Source: Candidatus Hydrogenedentota bacterium (GTDB lineage: Bacteria > Hydrogenedentota > Hydrogenedentia > Hydrogenedentales > SLHB01). Taken from it: DNA of 35,871 nt. The notes under the pieces were generated by a model. That model was given only the letters and a program-made list of their open reading frames with translations, ran no database searches and was not told where the DNA came from. The stretch covers positions 1-35,871 of the forward strand of contig JADLCA010000436.1 in assembly GCA_020847495.1 (NCBI GenBank). Direction: 5' to 3'. A program made the translations under genes and the position numbers. Below are positions 26,668-34,972 of the stretch, in pieces. The stretch's first letter is position 1. Every line of letters begins with the position of its first letter.

Positions 26668-28542
26668 GTGAAAGTAATTACCGTTTTTGTCATGTTCTGC
26701 ACTTTCATTCCACTTGGTTTAGGTCTGGAGCCTTATTGGGCGAATCCACTCAAGCGCGAGGACCTGGGCCGCACGGTGAAGTTCACGTGCGTCGTCGACA
26801 AGGTGATGCAGGCGCACAAGAAGTGGGTCACCGAGGAATGGATGATCAAGGACGCGGCGGAGGCAGGCTTCAACATCTATTCGCCGCGGATTGGGTATGA
26901 CAAGCTGGATGTGGTGGCGCAGGTGACGGCCTGGTGCAAGCAGTACGGCATTTTCCATTTGCCGTGGATGCGGGGAACGCTCAATGTCGCGCTGGATAAT
27001 CCGGCGGGCGAAGGGAAACGCGTCGTATGGGCGGATGGCACGGAGCAGCCGCTGTGGAGTCCGAACTCGGATGAGCTGTGGGCATGGATGACGCAGTACA
27101 TCACGGCCTACGCGGAGTTGAGCGCGAAGGACGAGCACTTGTTGGGCGTCTTTCTCGATTTCGAGAACTACGCGCCGGGGAAACAGGGCAACCTGTATTC
27201 GTTGTCCTATGACCGGCTCATCCTCGACAAGTTCGCGGCGGCGGAGGGCATCGAGATTCCGGCGCTGGCGCCCGCGGAGCGTGAGCCGTGGCTGCGTGAA
27301 CAGAAGCTGCACGAGAAGTTCGAGGCGTTTCAGATCGCGCATTGGCGCGAGCGGTGCCGCACGCTCCGGCAGGCGGTGGATGCGCTCGACCCCGGGTTCC
27401 AGTTCTGGCTTTACCCCGTGCCGGGTCCGCCGTTCCTGCAAGAGGCGGCGTATCGCGAGTGGACGACCGAGGCCGCGCCGATGGTGATCGCGGACCAGAC
27501 GACGTACGGAAGGCCGTCGTCTTTCTTGACCGAACAGGAGGCGCTGCAAGCCAACCGCGCGTCGCTGGAGAAGTACGAGGCGATCCCAAAGGCAATGGGC
27601 GTGCCGTATCTCTATTCGGGAGGGATTGACCCGGTGGTGCGCGGGGCGGACGCGGAGTTCTGCGGCAAGAACGCGGTGATGATTTCGGATGCGACGGATG
27701 GTTATTGGATCTTCTACGAGGGGCCGGAGTACACGACCACGCATGCGGACTACTGGAAGTGGTTCACGTGGGCGAATCGCACGATCGCGGAGGGGCGCTT
27801 TGAGGCGCAACGCGAGCCGCGCCAGACCGACGAGGGGTTTGTGCTCGATCTGCTGAAGCGGATCGACACGACGGGGTTTGCGGATGCAGACGCGATCGGC
27901 AAGGACGTGGAACTGCCGCTGCGAAAGCTGCGCGGCGCGAATCTGCTGCTGATGGCCTGCAAGGCGGGCCAAGAAGTGGCGCTCGAGTTGAAGGACATTC
28001 CCGTGGGCGACAACACGGTCGAGCTGCGCTGGGACTTGCGGACGCCGAAGTTCGAGAAGAGCGAGGCGGGCGCGATCGCGCACAACGAGAGCGGAGAGGT
28101 CCGGTTCACGCCCACGGAGAACGGCGTGTATTTCCTGGGGGTCTCGTCGGGGGCGTGCTCGTATGCGGTGACGCGGGCGAACGTGCCGGTGGCGTGGCAC
28201 GCGGGCGAGTTCATGGGAACGATTCACGGGGAGGAGCGTTTCTACTTCTTCGTGCCGGAGGGTACCGCGGAATACAAGTTTCACGTAAAGGGTTCGGGCG
28301 CCGAGACGGTGCGCGTGAATGTGTACGACCCGGAGGGGACGCTCGCGGGCACGGCACAGACGTCAACCAAGGAAGCGCGCGTGACGTTGCCTGTGAAGCC
28401 GGGAGCCAAGGCGGGGGCCGTGTGGTCGTTTGCGCTGGTGAAGGCCGACGAGGGCACATTGGAGGACGCGCTGGTAAAGATCGAGGGGATCGCGCCGCTG
28501 GTGTCGTATGTGCCGGAGCATGCGTTTCGGCCGGGGAAGTGA
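26668..28542 (+). CDS. Secreted protein of unknown function, possible glycoside hydrolase-like barrel plus beta-sandwich
   Basis: 625 codons from a GTG at 26668, chosen because GGGGAG lies 8 bases upstream and a signal peptide begins there (MKVITVFVMFCTFIPLGLG); an ATG at 26632 has no ribosome binding site. Residues about 25-400 alternate predicted helices and strands with aromatic- and acid-rich loops, such as LLGVFLDFENYAPGKQG, FQFWLYPVPGPPF and GVPYLYSGGIDPVVRG, as in TIM-barrel carbohydrate enzymes. The DFEN and GGIDP acids are candidates for catalysis, but I recognise no family. The last 200 residues are beta-rich (VELRWDLRTPKFEKSEAG..., FYFFVPEGTAEYKFHVKGSGAETVRVNVYDPEG), like a pre-peptidase or carbohydrate-binding sandwich. 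It may work with the isomerase-like gene downstream. Codon use is strongly G+C-biased like its neighbours. Confidence 0.75.
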   Translation: MKVITVFVMFCTFIPLGLGLEPYWANPLKREDLGRTVKFTCVVDKVMQAHKKWVTEEWMIKDAAEAGFNIYSPRIGYDKLDVVAQVTAWCKQYGIFHLPWMRGTLNVALDNPAGEGKRVVWADGTEQPLWSPNSDELWAWMTQYITAYAELSAKDEHLLGVFLDFENYAPGKQGNLYSLSYDRLILDKFAAAEGIEIPALAPAEREPWLREQKLHEKFEAFQIAHWRERCRTLRQAVDALDPGFQFWLYPVPGPPFLQEAAYREWTTEAAPMVIADQTTYGRPSSFLTEQEALQANRASLEKYEAIPKAMGVPYLYSGGIDPVVRGADAEFCGKNAVMISDATDGYWIFYEGPEYTTTHADYWKWFTWANRTIAEGRFEAQREPRQTDEGFVLDLLKRIDTTGFADADAIGKDVELPLRKLRGANLLLMACKAGQEVALELKDIPVGDNTVELRWDLRTPKFEKSEAGAIAHNESGEVRFTPTENGVYFLGVSSGACSYAVTRANVPVAWHAGEFMGTIHGEERFYFFVPEGTAEYKFHVKGSGAETVRVNVYDPEGTLAGTAQTSTKEARVTLPVKPGAKAGAVWSFALVKADEGTLEDALVKIEGIAPLVSYVPEHAFRPGK

Positions 28543-28973
28543 GGGTGAGGGTAGGGGTCTTCGTGGGAGACTTTGACCCAAGCTAGCCCCTCCCTACGGT
28601 CGGGGCAAGCCTGCGCTGTGAGTATGCTGACCTTTCAGGCCACAGGGCGAAGAGCGAATCGTTTTAGGGATAGTGTGCGCGCAACGAGGCTCTGCACAGT
28701 CACGCGGGGACAGCGAGGACAACAGGGACAGCAAAGACGCCCCCTGCCCTCCCCGCACTCGGGGAGGGAGGGAGAAGACCATGGGCAGGATGCCCATGCC
28801 ACCTCACGGAATGCCCATGCCACCTCACGAGTAGAGTGTTCCTTGGCGTACGCCCGAAGTCCTCTTTACAGGATCTCGGTGTTGCCGTATGCTGGTGGGT
28901 AGGGGCATGGGTTCGGATACGCGCCGCAGGCGGTCCACGGGGGTGGATGCGGCGCAATAGGGGGGAATCTACT
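28543..28973. other. 431-base intergenic region with palindromes and short direct repeats
   Basis: No gene is supported here. A 109-codon plus frame (28573-28902) runs through the repeats and lacks a ribosome binding site. The repeats at 28747-28829 are listed separately. The last 15 bases include AGGGGGGAA, the ribosome binding site for the gene at 28974. Confidence 0.6.
28747..28829. repeat. Cluster of hairpins and a 19-bp direct repeat
   Basis: First, CCCTCCCC and GGGGAGGG pair around a 6-base loop (28747-28768). Second, CATGGGCA and TGCCCATG pair around GGA (28780-28798). Third, a 19-base sequence at 28790-28808 is repeated exactly at 28811-28829. Such palindromic clusters are typical of dispersed intergenic repeats. 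Confidence 0.8.
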
Positions 28974-30431
28974 ATGGAACGCGAATTCAAGCGCAGGCAG
29001 TTCCTTCAAATCGCGGGAGCGGGAGCGTTCATGCTTGTGGCGCCGGGCGGATCGGTGTGGGCGGCGGATGCGCCCGCGGGTCCGGAGTTGGTGAGTCCGG
29101 GGTGCCGGGGTTCCAAGGTGAAGGTGGCGCGGCTCTATCTGGGGGTGCCTCATGCGCATTGGCCGGAGCCGACGATGGACCTGGACGCCGAGGTGAAGCG
29201 TTATGAGGCGGAGTTCGCGAAGCGCGAGATGGCCTTTGCGGATGTGGAGTTCGCGCCGAGCGTGCTGGTGACGTCGCGGGAGCAGGCGAAGTCGCTGGCG
29301 CCGCAATTGGCGAGTGTGGACGGCGTGCTGGCGATGCATCTGTCGATGGGCGTGCGGGGGATGGTGGAAGATGTGCTGGCGGCGGGCAAGCCCACGTTCC
29401 TGTATGCGGCGCCGTATTCGGGACACGAGTGGACGACTTTCGGAAAGTTGCGTAGCGAGCCGCAAGGCGCGAAGCTCGAGTGCATCCTGACGAGCGATTT
29501 CGACGAGCTGGCTGCGGCGGTGCGTCCGTTCCGGGCGATTCACCATCTGCACGAGGCGAAGATCCTGAATGTGACGTCGCGGGAACTGTCGGGAGAATTT
29601 CTGTCGGCGGTGGCGGACAAGTTTGGCACGGAGATCGTGCGCGTGGACCGGGAACGGGTTCTAGCGGCTTACGAGGCCGTACCCGAAGCGGACGCAGTGG
29701 CGGAGGCGCGCCGGTGGATCCGTCGCGCGGTAAAGGTGGTGGAACCTTCGCGGGACGAAATCGAGCGGTCGTGCCGGCTGGCGCTGGCGTTCGAGCGCAT
29801 GATGGATGATGACAAGGCGACGGCGATCACGGTGGATTGCTACGGGAGCATGTACCGGCAGTTGCCCGCGTTTCCGTGTATCGGGTTCACACGCTTGAAC
29901 GACATGGGTCTGGCGGGGATCTGCGAATCCGATCTGGCAAGCGCGATGACGTTTATCCTGATGCAGTCGATGAGCGGCAGACCTGGTTTCATCAGCGATC
30001 CGACGGTGGATGAGTCCCGGGAGAGCATCATCCTGGCGCATTGCCTCGGCTCGACGAAGATGGACGGTCCGGATGGCAAGGCGTGCCCGTACAAATTACG
30101 GACCATCATGGAGCGGCAGGAAGGCGCCGTGCCTCAGGTGAAGATGGAGAAGGGGCGGCAGGCAACCCAGGCCATCCTGATTGGGACGGACCGGATGCAG
30201 TACTTCACGGGCGAAATCATCGACGCGCCGGATACGGAGCGCGGATGCCGCACGAAGATCGAGGTTAAGGTGGATGGCGACATCGAAACGCTGTGGCACA
30301 ATTGGTCTCATGGTCTGCACCGCGTAACGTGCTATGGCGACATGAGGCGCGACCTGGAGCGCTTCTGCAGGTACACGGGGATCGCGTTAATCGATGAAGC
30401 CGCAGAAGAGGGTGGAACCGTGACCACCTGA
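28974..30431 (+). CDS. Tat-exported L-fucose/L-arabinose isomerase-like protein
   Basis: 485 residues from the ATG at 28974, with GGGGGGAA 8 bases upstream; the frame is open from 28836 but without leader or ribosome site. The leader MEREFKRRQFLQIAGAGAFML is a twin-arginine signal (KRRQFL) ending near VWAADA. The mature protein resembles the FucI/AraA-type fold: an N-terminal substrate-lobe pattern (HLSMGVRGMVEDVLAAGKPTFLYA), then GFTRLNDMGLAGICESDLASAMTFILMQSMSGRPGFISDPTVD with an acidic metal-site-like stretch, and an ending HNWSHGLHRVTCYGDMRRDLERFCRYTGI like the FucI C-terminal domain. Canonical isomerases are cytoplasmic, so a Tat-exported copy is unusual. It may be a periplasmic isomerase, or a sugar-binding or lyase-type relative. 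Residue-level activity cannot be confirmed by eye. Confidence 0.75.
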   Translation: MEREFKRRQFLQIAGAGAFMLVAPGGSVWAADAPAGPELVSPGCRGSKVKVARLYLGVPHAHWPEPTMDLDAEVKRYEAEFAKREMAFADVEFAPSVLVTSREQAKSLAPQLASVDGVLAMHLSMGVRGMVEDVLAAGKPTFLYAAPYSGHEWTTFGKLRSEPQGAKLECILTSDFDELAAAVRPFRAIHHLHEAKILNVTSRELSGEFLSAVADKFGTEIVRVDRERVLAAYEAVPEADAVAEARRWIRRAVKVVEPSRDEIERSCRLALAFERMMDDDKATAITVDCYGSMYRQLPAFPCIGFTRLNDMGLAGICESDLASAMTFILMQSMSGRPGFISDPTVDESRESIILAHCLGSTKMDGPDGKACPYKLRTIMERQEGAVPQVKMEKGRQATQAILIGTDRMQYFTGEIIDAPDTERGCRTKIEVKVDGDIETLWHNWSHGLHRVTCYGDMRRDLERFCRYTGIALIDEAAEEGGTVTT

Positions 30432-30521
30432 GCGGCGGTAACGAGCAGCAAACGTTGCGAGAATCTTTCGTGGCCTGGAGATGTTCCTGAAGTACGCGAG
30501 CGTACACGGAGGATTCGGAGC

Positions 30522-31673
30522 ATGTTTACGAGGCGCGCGACATTGTTTCACCTGCTGGGCTTTCCCATCCGGGTGGATTCCAGTTGGGTCGTGTTGGCTG
30601 TGCTCGTGACGTGGTCGCTGGCCCAGGGACGCTTTCCGCACGCAGTCCCGGGTCTGTCACCCATTTCCTATTGGACCATGGGCGCGCTGGGGGCTATGGG
30701 CCTGTTCGCATCCATTCTGCTGCATGAACTGGGTCACGCGGTGGTGGCCCGCCGCTACGGAATTCCCATCGAAGGCATCACGCTATTCCTCTTTGGGGGC
30801 GTCGCCGAAATGGAGGACGACGCGCACGATGCGCGGTCCGAATTCCTCATGGCGATTGCGGGTCCTCTCATGAGCCTGTTCCTCGCGCTATTGTGTCACG
30901 TCATGGGGACGGTGTTCCGCGGCGTGAGCGGACTCGAAGTGACGGCAGAAGTGCTGGCCTATCTATCATGGCTGAACCTGGTCCTGGCCGTCTTCAACAT
31001 GGTGCCGGCGTTTCCGCTGGATGGGGGACGCGTTCTGCGCGCGGCGTTGTGGGCCGCGCGCGGGAACTTGCGATCGGCCACAAAGATCTCGGCTGGGATT
31101 GGCACGTTCTTCGGCACGGCGCTTGTGGTGCTGGGCGTTTTCGCGTTTGTCGCGGGCAGCGTGATCGGCGGTCTGTGGTGGTTCATGATCGGCCTTTTTC
31201 TGCGCAACGCATCGCAGATGTCCTACAAACACGTCATCGTGCGGAGGGCGTTGGAGGGGGAAACGCTGCGCAGTTTCATGCAGGCGGAACCCGTAACGGT
31301 GCCGCCGTCGATCACGGTTGCGGAACTGGTCGAGCAATACATCTACCGGTATCACTTCAAGATGTATCCCGTGATTGAGGATGGAAGAGTGCTGGGGTGC
31401 GTCTCGACGCGCGAAGTGAAGGCGGTGCCCAAGGAAGACTGGGATGCGCGGCGCATCGGGGAAATCCTCGTTCCGTGCTCGCGCGAAAACACGGTGTCAC
31501 CGGATGAGGATGCGATGCACGCCCTGTCGCGGATGAACCGCACGGGGAACAGCCGGTTTCTGGTCGTGGAGGGCGAGCGGCTGGTGGGGATCGTGGCTTT
31601 GAAAGACCTGCTCCGGTTCTTGTCGTTGAAGATGGACCTGGAGGGGGAGGAAATGCCGGAGGACCCCGAGTGA
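30522..31673 (+). CDS. M50 family site-2-type metalloprotease with tandem CBS domains
   Basis: 383 residues with GGAGG upstream of the ATG at about 10 bases. It is an integral membrane zinc protease: HELGH at 68-72 in the second hydrophobic region gives two zinc histidines and the catalytic Glu, and NMVPAFPLDGGR (159-170) supplies the third ligand (Asp). Further hydrophobic segments lie at about 18-35, 108-128, 145-162 and 185-225. Two CBS domains follow (about 245-310 and 312-372), beginning MQAEPVTVPPSITVAELVE and ILVPCSRENTVSPDEDAMHAL, which usually bind adenosine nucleotides and may adjust activity to energy state. This is the S2P subclass with CBS domains. Its likely role is intramembrane cleavage of a regulator, perhaps an anti-sigma factor, but no such gene is nearby. 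A 5-bp stem with a 4-base loop (30492-30505) precedes the ribosome site. Confidence 0.93.
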   Translation: MFTRRATLFHLLGFPIRVDSSWVVLAVLVTWSLAQGRFPHAVPGLSPISYWTMGALGAMGLFASILLHELGHAVVARRYGIPIEGITLFLFGGVAEMEDDAHDARSEFLMAIAGPLMSLFLALLCHVMGTVFRGVSGLEVTAEVLAYLSWLNLVLAVFNMVPAFPLDGGRVLRAALWAARGNLRSATKISAGIGTFFGTALVVLGVFAFVAGSVIGGLWWFMIGLFLRNASQMSYKHVIVRRALEGETLRSFMQAEPVTVPPSITVAELVEQYIYRYHFKMYPVIEDGRVLGCVSTREVKAVPKEDWDARRIGEILVPCSRENTVSPDEDAMHALSRMNRTGNSRFLVVEGERLVGIVALKDLLRFLSLKMDLEGEEMPEDPE

Positions 31674-31692
31674 ACAGGCTGTGCCACGATCC

Positions 31693-31737
31693 GGATTGGA
31701 CGGAGCGGACCGATCGGACAGGTCAGTCCGATTGATG
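31693..31737. repeat. 9-bp-period degenerate repeat, second copy of the type at 24151
   Basis: Units GGATTGGAC, GGAGCGGAC, CGATCGGAC, AGGTCAGTC and CGATTGATG follow each other at 9-base spacing. It lies 19 bases after the stop of the M50 protease gene. Confidence 0.65.
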
Positions 31738-31747
31738 ATGGCGAGTG

Positions 31748-31812
31748 GCATAGCCACGCCTTGCGTGGCTGTGCTCTTCGCGGGTCAAGACGCCCGCCGT
31801 GGAAGGCGGGCG
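31748..31812. terminator. Two strong hairpins in the convergent gap between protease and glycosyltransferase genes
   Basis: Hairpin one (31748-31774) has a 12-bp stem with one mismatch and a 3-base loop. Hairpin two (31791-31812) pairs CGCCCGCC with GGCGGGCG around 6 bases and abuts the stop codon of the minus-strand glycosyltransferase. Neither has a U-tract, so they may be REP-like units or factor-dependent terminators. The position between convergent genes favours a role in transcript ends. Confidence 0.5.
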
Positions 31813-33021
31813 CTACGAAGATGCAGCAATTTCCGTGAGGTGGGTTTCGAGTCGATCAATGGAGGCGGGCCAGGGCCAGTGCGCGGTCACGTGATCGCGG
31901 GCGGCGGCGCCCATGCGCCGGGCGGACTCTGGACTGTCGAGCAGGCGTGTGAGCAGCGCGGCGAGTTGGCTAGGATCGTCTCCATCCGCGAGGAAGCCGT
32001 TGAGGCCATCAATGATGGTTTCGCGGATGCCGCCTTCGGCGATGGCGATTACGGGGGTTTCGCAGGCGTTGGCTTCAAGCGGAGCGAATCCAAAGGGCTC
32101 GAGTTGGGGCGTGTAGAGCAGGGCGGACGCGCGGCCGAGGTGTTCGATGACCTCGCTTTCGGGCAGGCCAATACGCGCGTCAAACTCGACGCCAAGCGAC
32201 TTAGCCAGGGATTCCATGTCGCGGCGATAGGCGGGATCCTCGAAGTGCCCGACCCACACGAAGGGCGGACGTTTCGCGGGGGGGATGGCCGCCAGCGCGC
32301 GGACCGCACGGTCGGGGCGCTTCACGGGGAAGAGTCCGCCCATGCCAAGCACGAAGAGTTCGCGGTCCGCGCCGCTGGGATTGAACGTTGCGGTATCGAC
32401 GCCGAGGTAGCAGACGCGCGATTCGATGCCGTAGGCGCGCAGGACGCTTTCACGGCTGAACCGCGAGTTGACGAGGACCCTACTGAACGCGCGGACGCTT
32501 CTGAGTTCTTCGCGGGCCTGGATACGCAAGCCTTGTGTGGCCAGCATGTTTTCAATGGTGCGCTTGAAAGTCCTCGGCATCCACCATGTTCCGCGTGCGG
32601 CTGGAGGCGCTACCCAGGGGAGTTGCGGGAGCGCTTCGTACAGGCGTCGGCAAGGTTCGTGTAGAAAGAGCAGCGAAGGGACACGCACGTGGCGTCCAAT
32701 CGGCGGAACGGCGTGGAAGAAGCAGGGATAAGCAAGCAGCACGTCGAAACCGCCGCGATTGATGCTGTCGGCGCAGGAGCGCGCGTGGTCATCCATGCTC
32801 TTCAGTGCCCGAAGCGTTCCGGACAACCCGGATGCCTCCGATCGGGGAAGCGGCAGGACATTGCGCGGGCCAAATTCCGAGAGTGGCAGATAGTCCAGGT
32901 CCGCTGTATCCGGACACCACGTCTGCACCTGGTGGCCGCGGGCGACAAGGCCTTTCACCTGTTCGTAGAGGGCGCGCTTGGCGCCGCCGCCCTTCAGGTT
33001 ATGCCACACGGCGATGTTCAT
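31813..33021 (-). CDS. Glycosyltransferase family 4 (GT-B fold)
   Basis: 402 residues. The start ATG (33019-33021) overlaps the stop of the upstream gene in an ATGA, so translation is coupled. The N-terminal lobe begins MNIAVWHNLKGGGAKRALYEQVKGLVARGH, the usual acceptor-side start of GT4 enzymes. The donor lobe has VLGMGGLFPVKRPDRAVRAL and the E-x7-E motif EPFGFAPLE (308-316), then ETPVIAIAEGGIRETIIDGLNGFLA, where the nucleotide-sugar is held. It would transfer a sugar from an NDP-sugar to a growing surface glycan on the cytoplasmic side. It is the last gene of the four-gene operon 35862-31813. Sugar and acceptor are unknown. Confidence 0.93.
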   Translation of the reverse strand: MNIAVWHNLKGGGAKRALYEQVKGLVARGHQVQTWCPDTADLDYLPLSEFGPRNVLPLPRSEASGLSGTLRALKSMDDHARSCADSINRGGFDVLLAYPCFFHAVPPIGRHVRVPSLLFLHEPCRRLYEALPQLPWVAPPAARGTWWMPRTFKRTIENMLATQGLRIQAREELRSVRAFSRVLVNSRFSRESVLRAYGIESRVCYLGVDTATFNPSGADRELFVLGMGGLFPVKRPDRAVRALAAIPPAKRPPFVWVGHFEDPAYRRDMESLAKSLGVEFDARIGLPESEVIEHLGRASALLYTPQLEPFGFAPLEANACETPVIAIAEGGIRETIIDGLNGFLADGDDPSQLAALLTRLLDSPESARRMGAAARDHVTAHWPWPASIDRLETHLTEIAASS

Positions 33022-34199
33022 GAGGCCACTGCCCTGAGGCGCTCGCAGAATGCACGAATGCCTTGCGTCGGGTCCATGCGCTCTCGATAGAACCGCAACG
33101 ATTCGGCGCGGTAGGTTTGGTATTCGATATCCATTCGCTGCAAGAGGTCACCCGTCTGTCCGATGGAGGAGTAGACCTCTCCACAACGGTACTCCGAGAA
33201 CTCACGGCGAAACACGGGGATGCCGCTCGCCAGCATGGGAAGTCCGCAGAGACTGTAGTATCCGACTTTCCCGGATGAGAGGCCCATGTGGAGGATGTTT
33301 TTGCCGGTGTCCCAGTAGTCGGGCGTGGGTTTGAATGGGGCCAAACCGAAGTCGGCGGATGCATACAGACTGGTCAGACGATCCGGCGGTAACGGGTCCT
33401 CCGACACGAAGACCCGGCCGGTCTCGCGCAAGCGCCGCAGGTACGCATTCAAGAACGAATCGGCGCTCACCCAGTGGTGGAGGACGAGCACGTAGTCGCG
33501 GGGCCAGAACGCGAGCATCTCATCGAAGAAATCGCGGGAGGCCCATGTCTTGAGATTGCCGGCGTAGAGGACGACGCGGGACGACGCGGGGATGCCCAGC
33601 TTCTCACGCAGGTATGCCGATGTGCCGGCTGGTTCCGGGGCGGGTCCATTGGGAACGAGGACCATGCTGTCGCGCGGAAGGCCATTGTGATCGACGAGAC
33701 ACGCGGCGCGCTCGTCATCCTGCACAAGCGCGAGGCGGACTTCGCGGGATGCCTCCAACTCGCGCCGTTTCAGTGCCTCCAAGGGCGAGCCTGCGATTTC
33801 GTCTTTGAACATGATCTCGAAAGAGAGGTAGACCAAAGGAAGCCGGGCATTGCGGTTGAGCCGGTGGGCCTGGATCAATCCTTCCGGGTCGACACCGATG
33901 ATGGCAGCATAGCGTGCGCGATCCGCGGCGAGACGCCGCGGCGCCAAGGTTGCGCGGAACCGTGCGCGCGGCTGCTCGATGAAAGAACCACGGCCCACCA
34001 GGGGATTCAGGGTCGAATGTGGAAGGTTGGGCACAAGACACGCGTCCACGGGATCGCCGTTTTTCAAATGAGCATCACCGCCCGCGCTCACGACATGCAC
34101 AAAGTCCCATTCGCGCGCGAAGGCGGTTAGCAGGTTTCGCATGGTAGGGTGCGTGTCCATGCGCGCATAGGGGAAGACGATGAGGAGGCCGCGCGTCAT
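33018..34199 (-). CDS. Glycosyltransferase, GT-B fold (GT1/GT4-like)
   Basis: 393 residues, with ATGA overlaps at both ends (34196-34199 and 33018-33021). The protein has a GT-B outline: an N-terminal lobe (LLIVFPYARMDTHPTMRNLL...) and a C-terminal lobe starting near ASSRVVLYAGNLKTWASRDFFDEML, with DPLPPDRLTSLYASADFGLAPFKPTPDYWDTGKNILHMGLSSGKVGYYSLCGLPMLASG as the donor-binding region. The typical E-x7-E is not clear, so it belongs to a more divergent group. Its place between a methyltransferase and a second glycosyltransferase indicates stepwise assembly of an oligosaccharide. It may use the sugar made by the DegT aminotransferase upstream. The substrate is not predicted. Confidence 0.82.
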   Translation of the reverse strand: MTRGLLIVFPYARMDTHPTMRNLLTAFAREWDFVHVVSAGGDAHLKNGDPVDACLVPNLPHSTLNPLVGRGSFIEQPRARFRATLAPRRLAADRARYAAIIGVDPEGLIQAHRLNRNARLPLVYLSFEIMFKDEIAGSPLEALKRRELEASREVRLALVQDDERAACLVDHNGLPRDSMVLVPNGPAPEPAGTSAYLREKLGIPASSRVVLYAGNLKTWASRDFFDEMLAFWPRDYVLVLHHWVSADSFLNAYLRRLRETGRVFVSEDPLPPDRLTSLYASADFGLAPFKPTPDYWDTGKNILHMGLSSGKVGYYSLCGLPMLASGIPVFRREFSEYRCGEVYSSIGQTGDLLQRMDIEYQTYRAESLRFYRERMDPTQGIRAFCERLRAVAS

Positions 34200-34972
34200 G
34201 CCGGCTTCATACCCACGAAGTAGACGCCGAAGGTGTCATGCGAGGGACGGCGTTCGGTCATCCATTCGCCGGATTCGACAGTTTGAAGGCCAGCCTGCCG
34301 CATGAGCGCTTCCACTTCCGGCGTAAACAGGTAGCGCATGGTGTGAGATTCGTTGGGTATGCGCTGAATCTGGCCGAGATGTTTGTCTTCGACAAAAACG
34401 GTGTAAACGACATCCACCGTATTGCGTTCGTCGTGGCATCGAGGTTCCGAAATGCGCGTCACAGAGACGGACTCATCCTCCAAGCGCTTGATACGGACAG
34501 CCGGACGCTCGGCGAGCACGGCGGGGCCGTACCAGCAGTCGAAGAGCAGGACTCCGCCCGGTTTGAGATGGGCCGCTGCGGTATTGAAGGCCGCAGTCAG
34601 CGCTTCATCCGTGGTCTGGTAGCTGAACACATGGAAGAGCGAGATGACGGCGTCGAACGCTTCCTTCACGCGAATATCGCGGATATCGCCTTCATGGTAA
34701 GTGAGGCGCTCCGCAATCGAAGCTGGCGCCTGCCGTGCGCGATCGCGCGCTTGCTCCAGCATGGCGGGGCTGCGATCGACACCGTGAACGGCGTAGCCCT
34801 TCTCCGCCAGAAGCAGGGCGTGGCGGCCGGTGCCGCTGCCGAGTTCGAGGATGCGCTTCGCGTGCGGCGCGTGACGTTGCAGAATGCGATAGACGAAGGC
34901 TGCTTCGCCTTCGTAATCCTTGTCCTGATAGAACAGGTTGTAGTAGCGCGCGTACTCGCCGAACACGCTCAT
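34196..34972 (-). CDS. Class I SAM-dependent methyltransferase
   Basis: 258 residues. The start overlaps the aminotransferase stop (ATGA, 34969-34972). Motif I, ELGSGTGRH (43-51), follows a helix, and VHGVDRSPAMLEQARDRARQ gives the acidic residue that binds the SAM ribose. LTYHEGDIRDIRVKEAFDAVISLFHVFSY is the following motif II/III region. The C-terminal part RYLFTPEVEALMRQAGLQTVESGEWM is like small-molecule methyltransferases that act on sugars or amines. In a DegT-glycosyltransferase operon it probably N- or O-methylates an amino sugar or a sugar in the glycan. It acts in the cytoplasm. Confidence 0.93.
   Translation of the reverse strand: MSVFGEYARYYNLFYQDKDYEGEAAFVYRILQRHAPHAKRILELGSGTGRHALLLAEKGYAVHGVDRSPAMLEQARDRARQAPASIAERLTYHEGDIRDIRVKEAFDAVISLFHVFSYQTTDEALTAAFNTAAAHLKPGGVLLFDCWYGPAVLAERPAVRIKRLEDESVSVTRISEPRCHDERNTVDVVYTVFVEDKHLGQIQRIPNESHTMRYLFTPEVEALMRQAGLQTVESGEWMTERRPSHDTFGVYFVGMKPA

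Noticed and set aside
26719-28284. 521-codon minus-strand frame opposite the secreted protein at 26668
   Set aside because: Arg/Leu/His-rich translation with no motifs, whereas the plus frame has a signal peptide and ribosome site.
28790-28829. Possible CRISPR start (19-bp direct repeat)
   Set aside because: Two copies only, with a 2-base gap instead of a spacer, and no cas genes.
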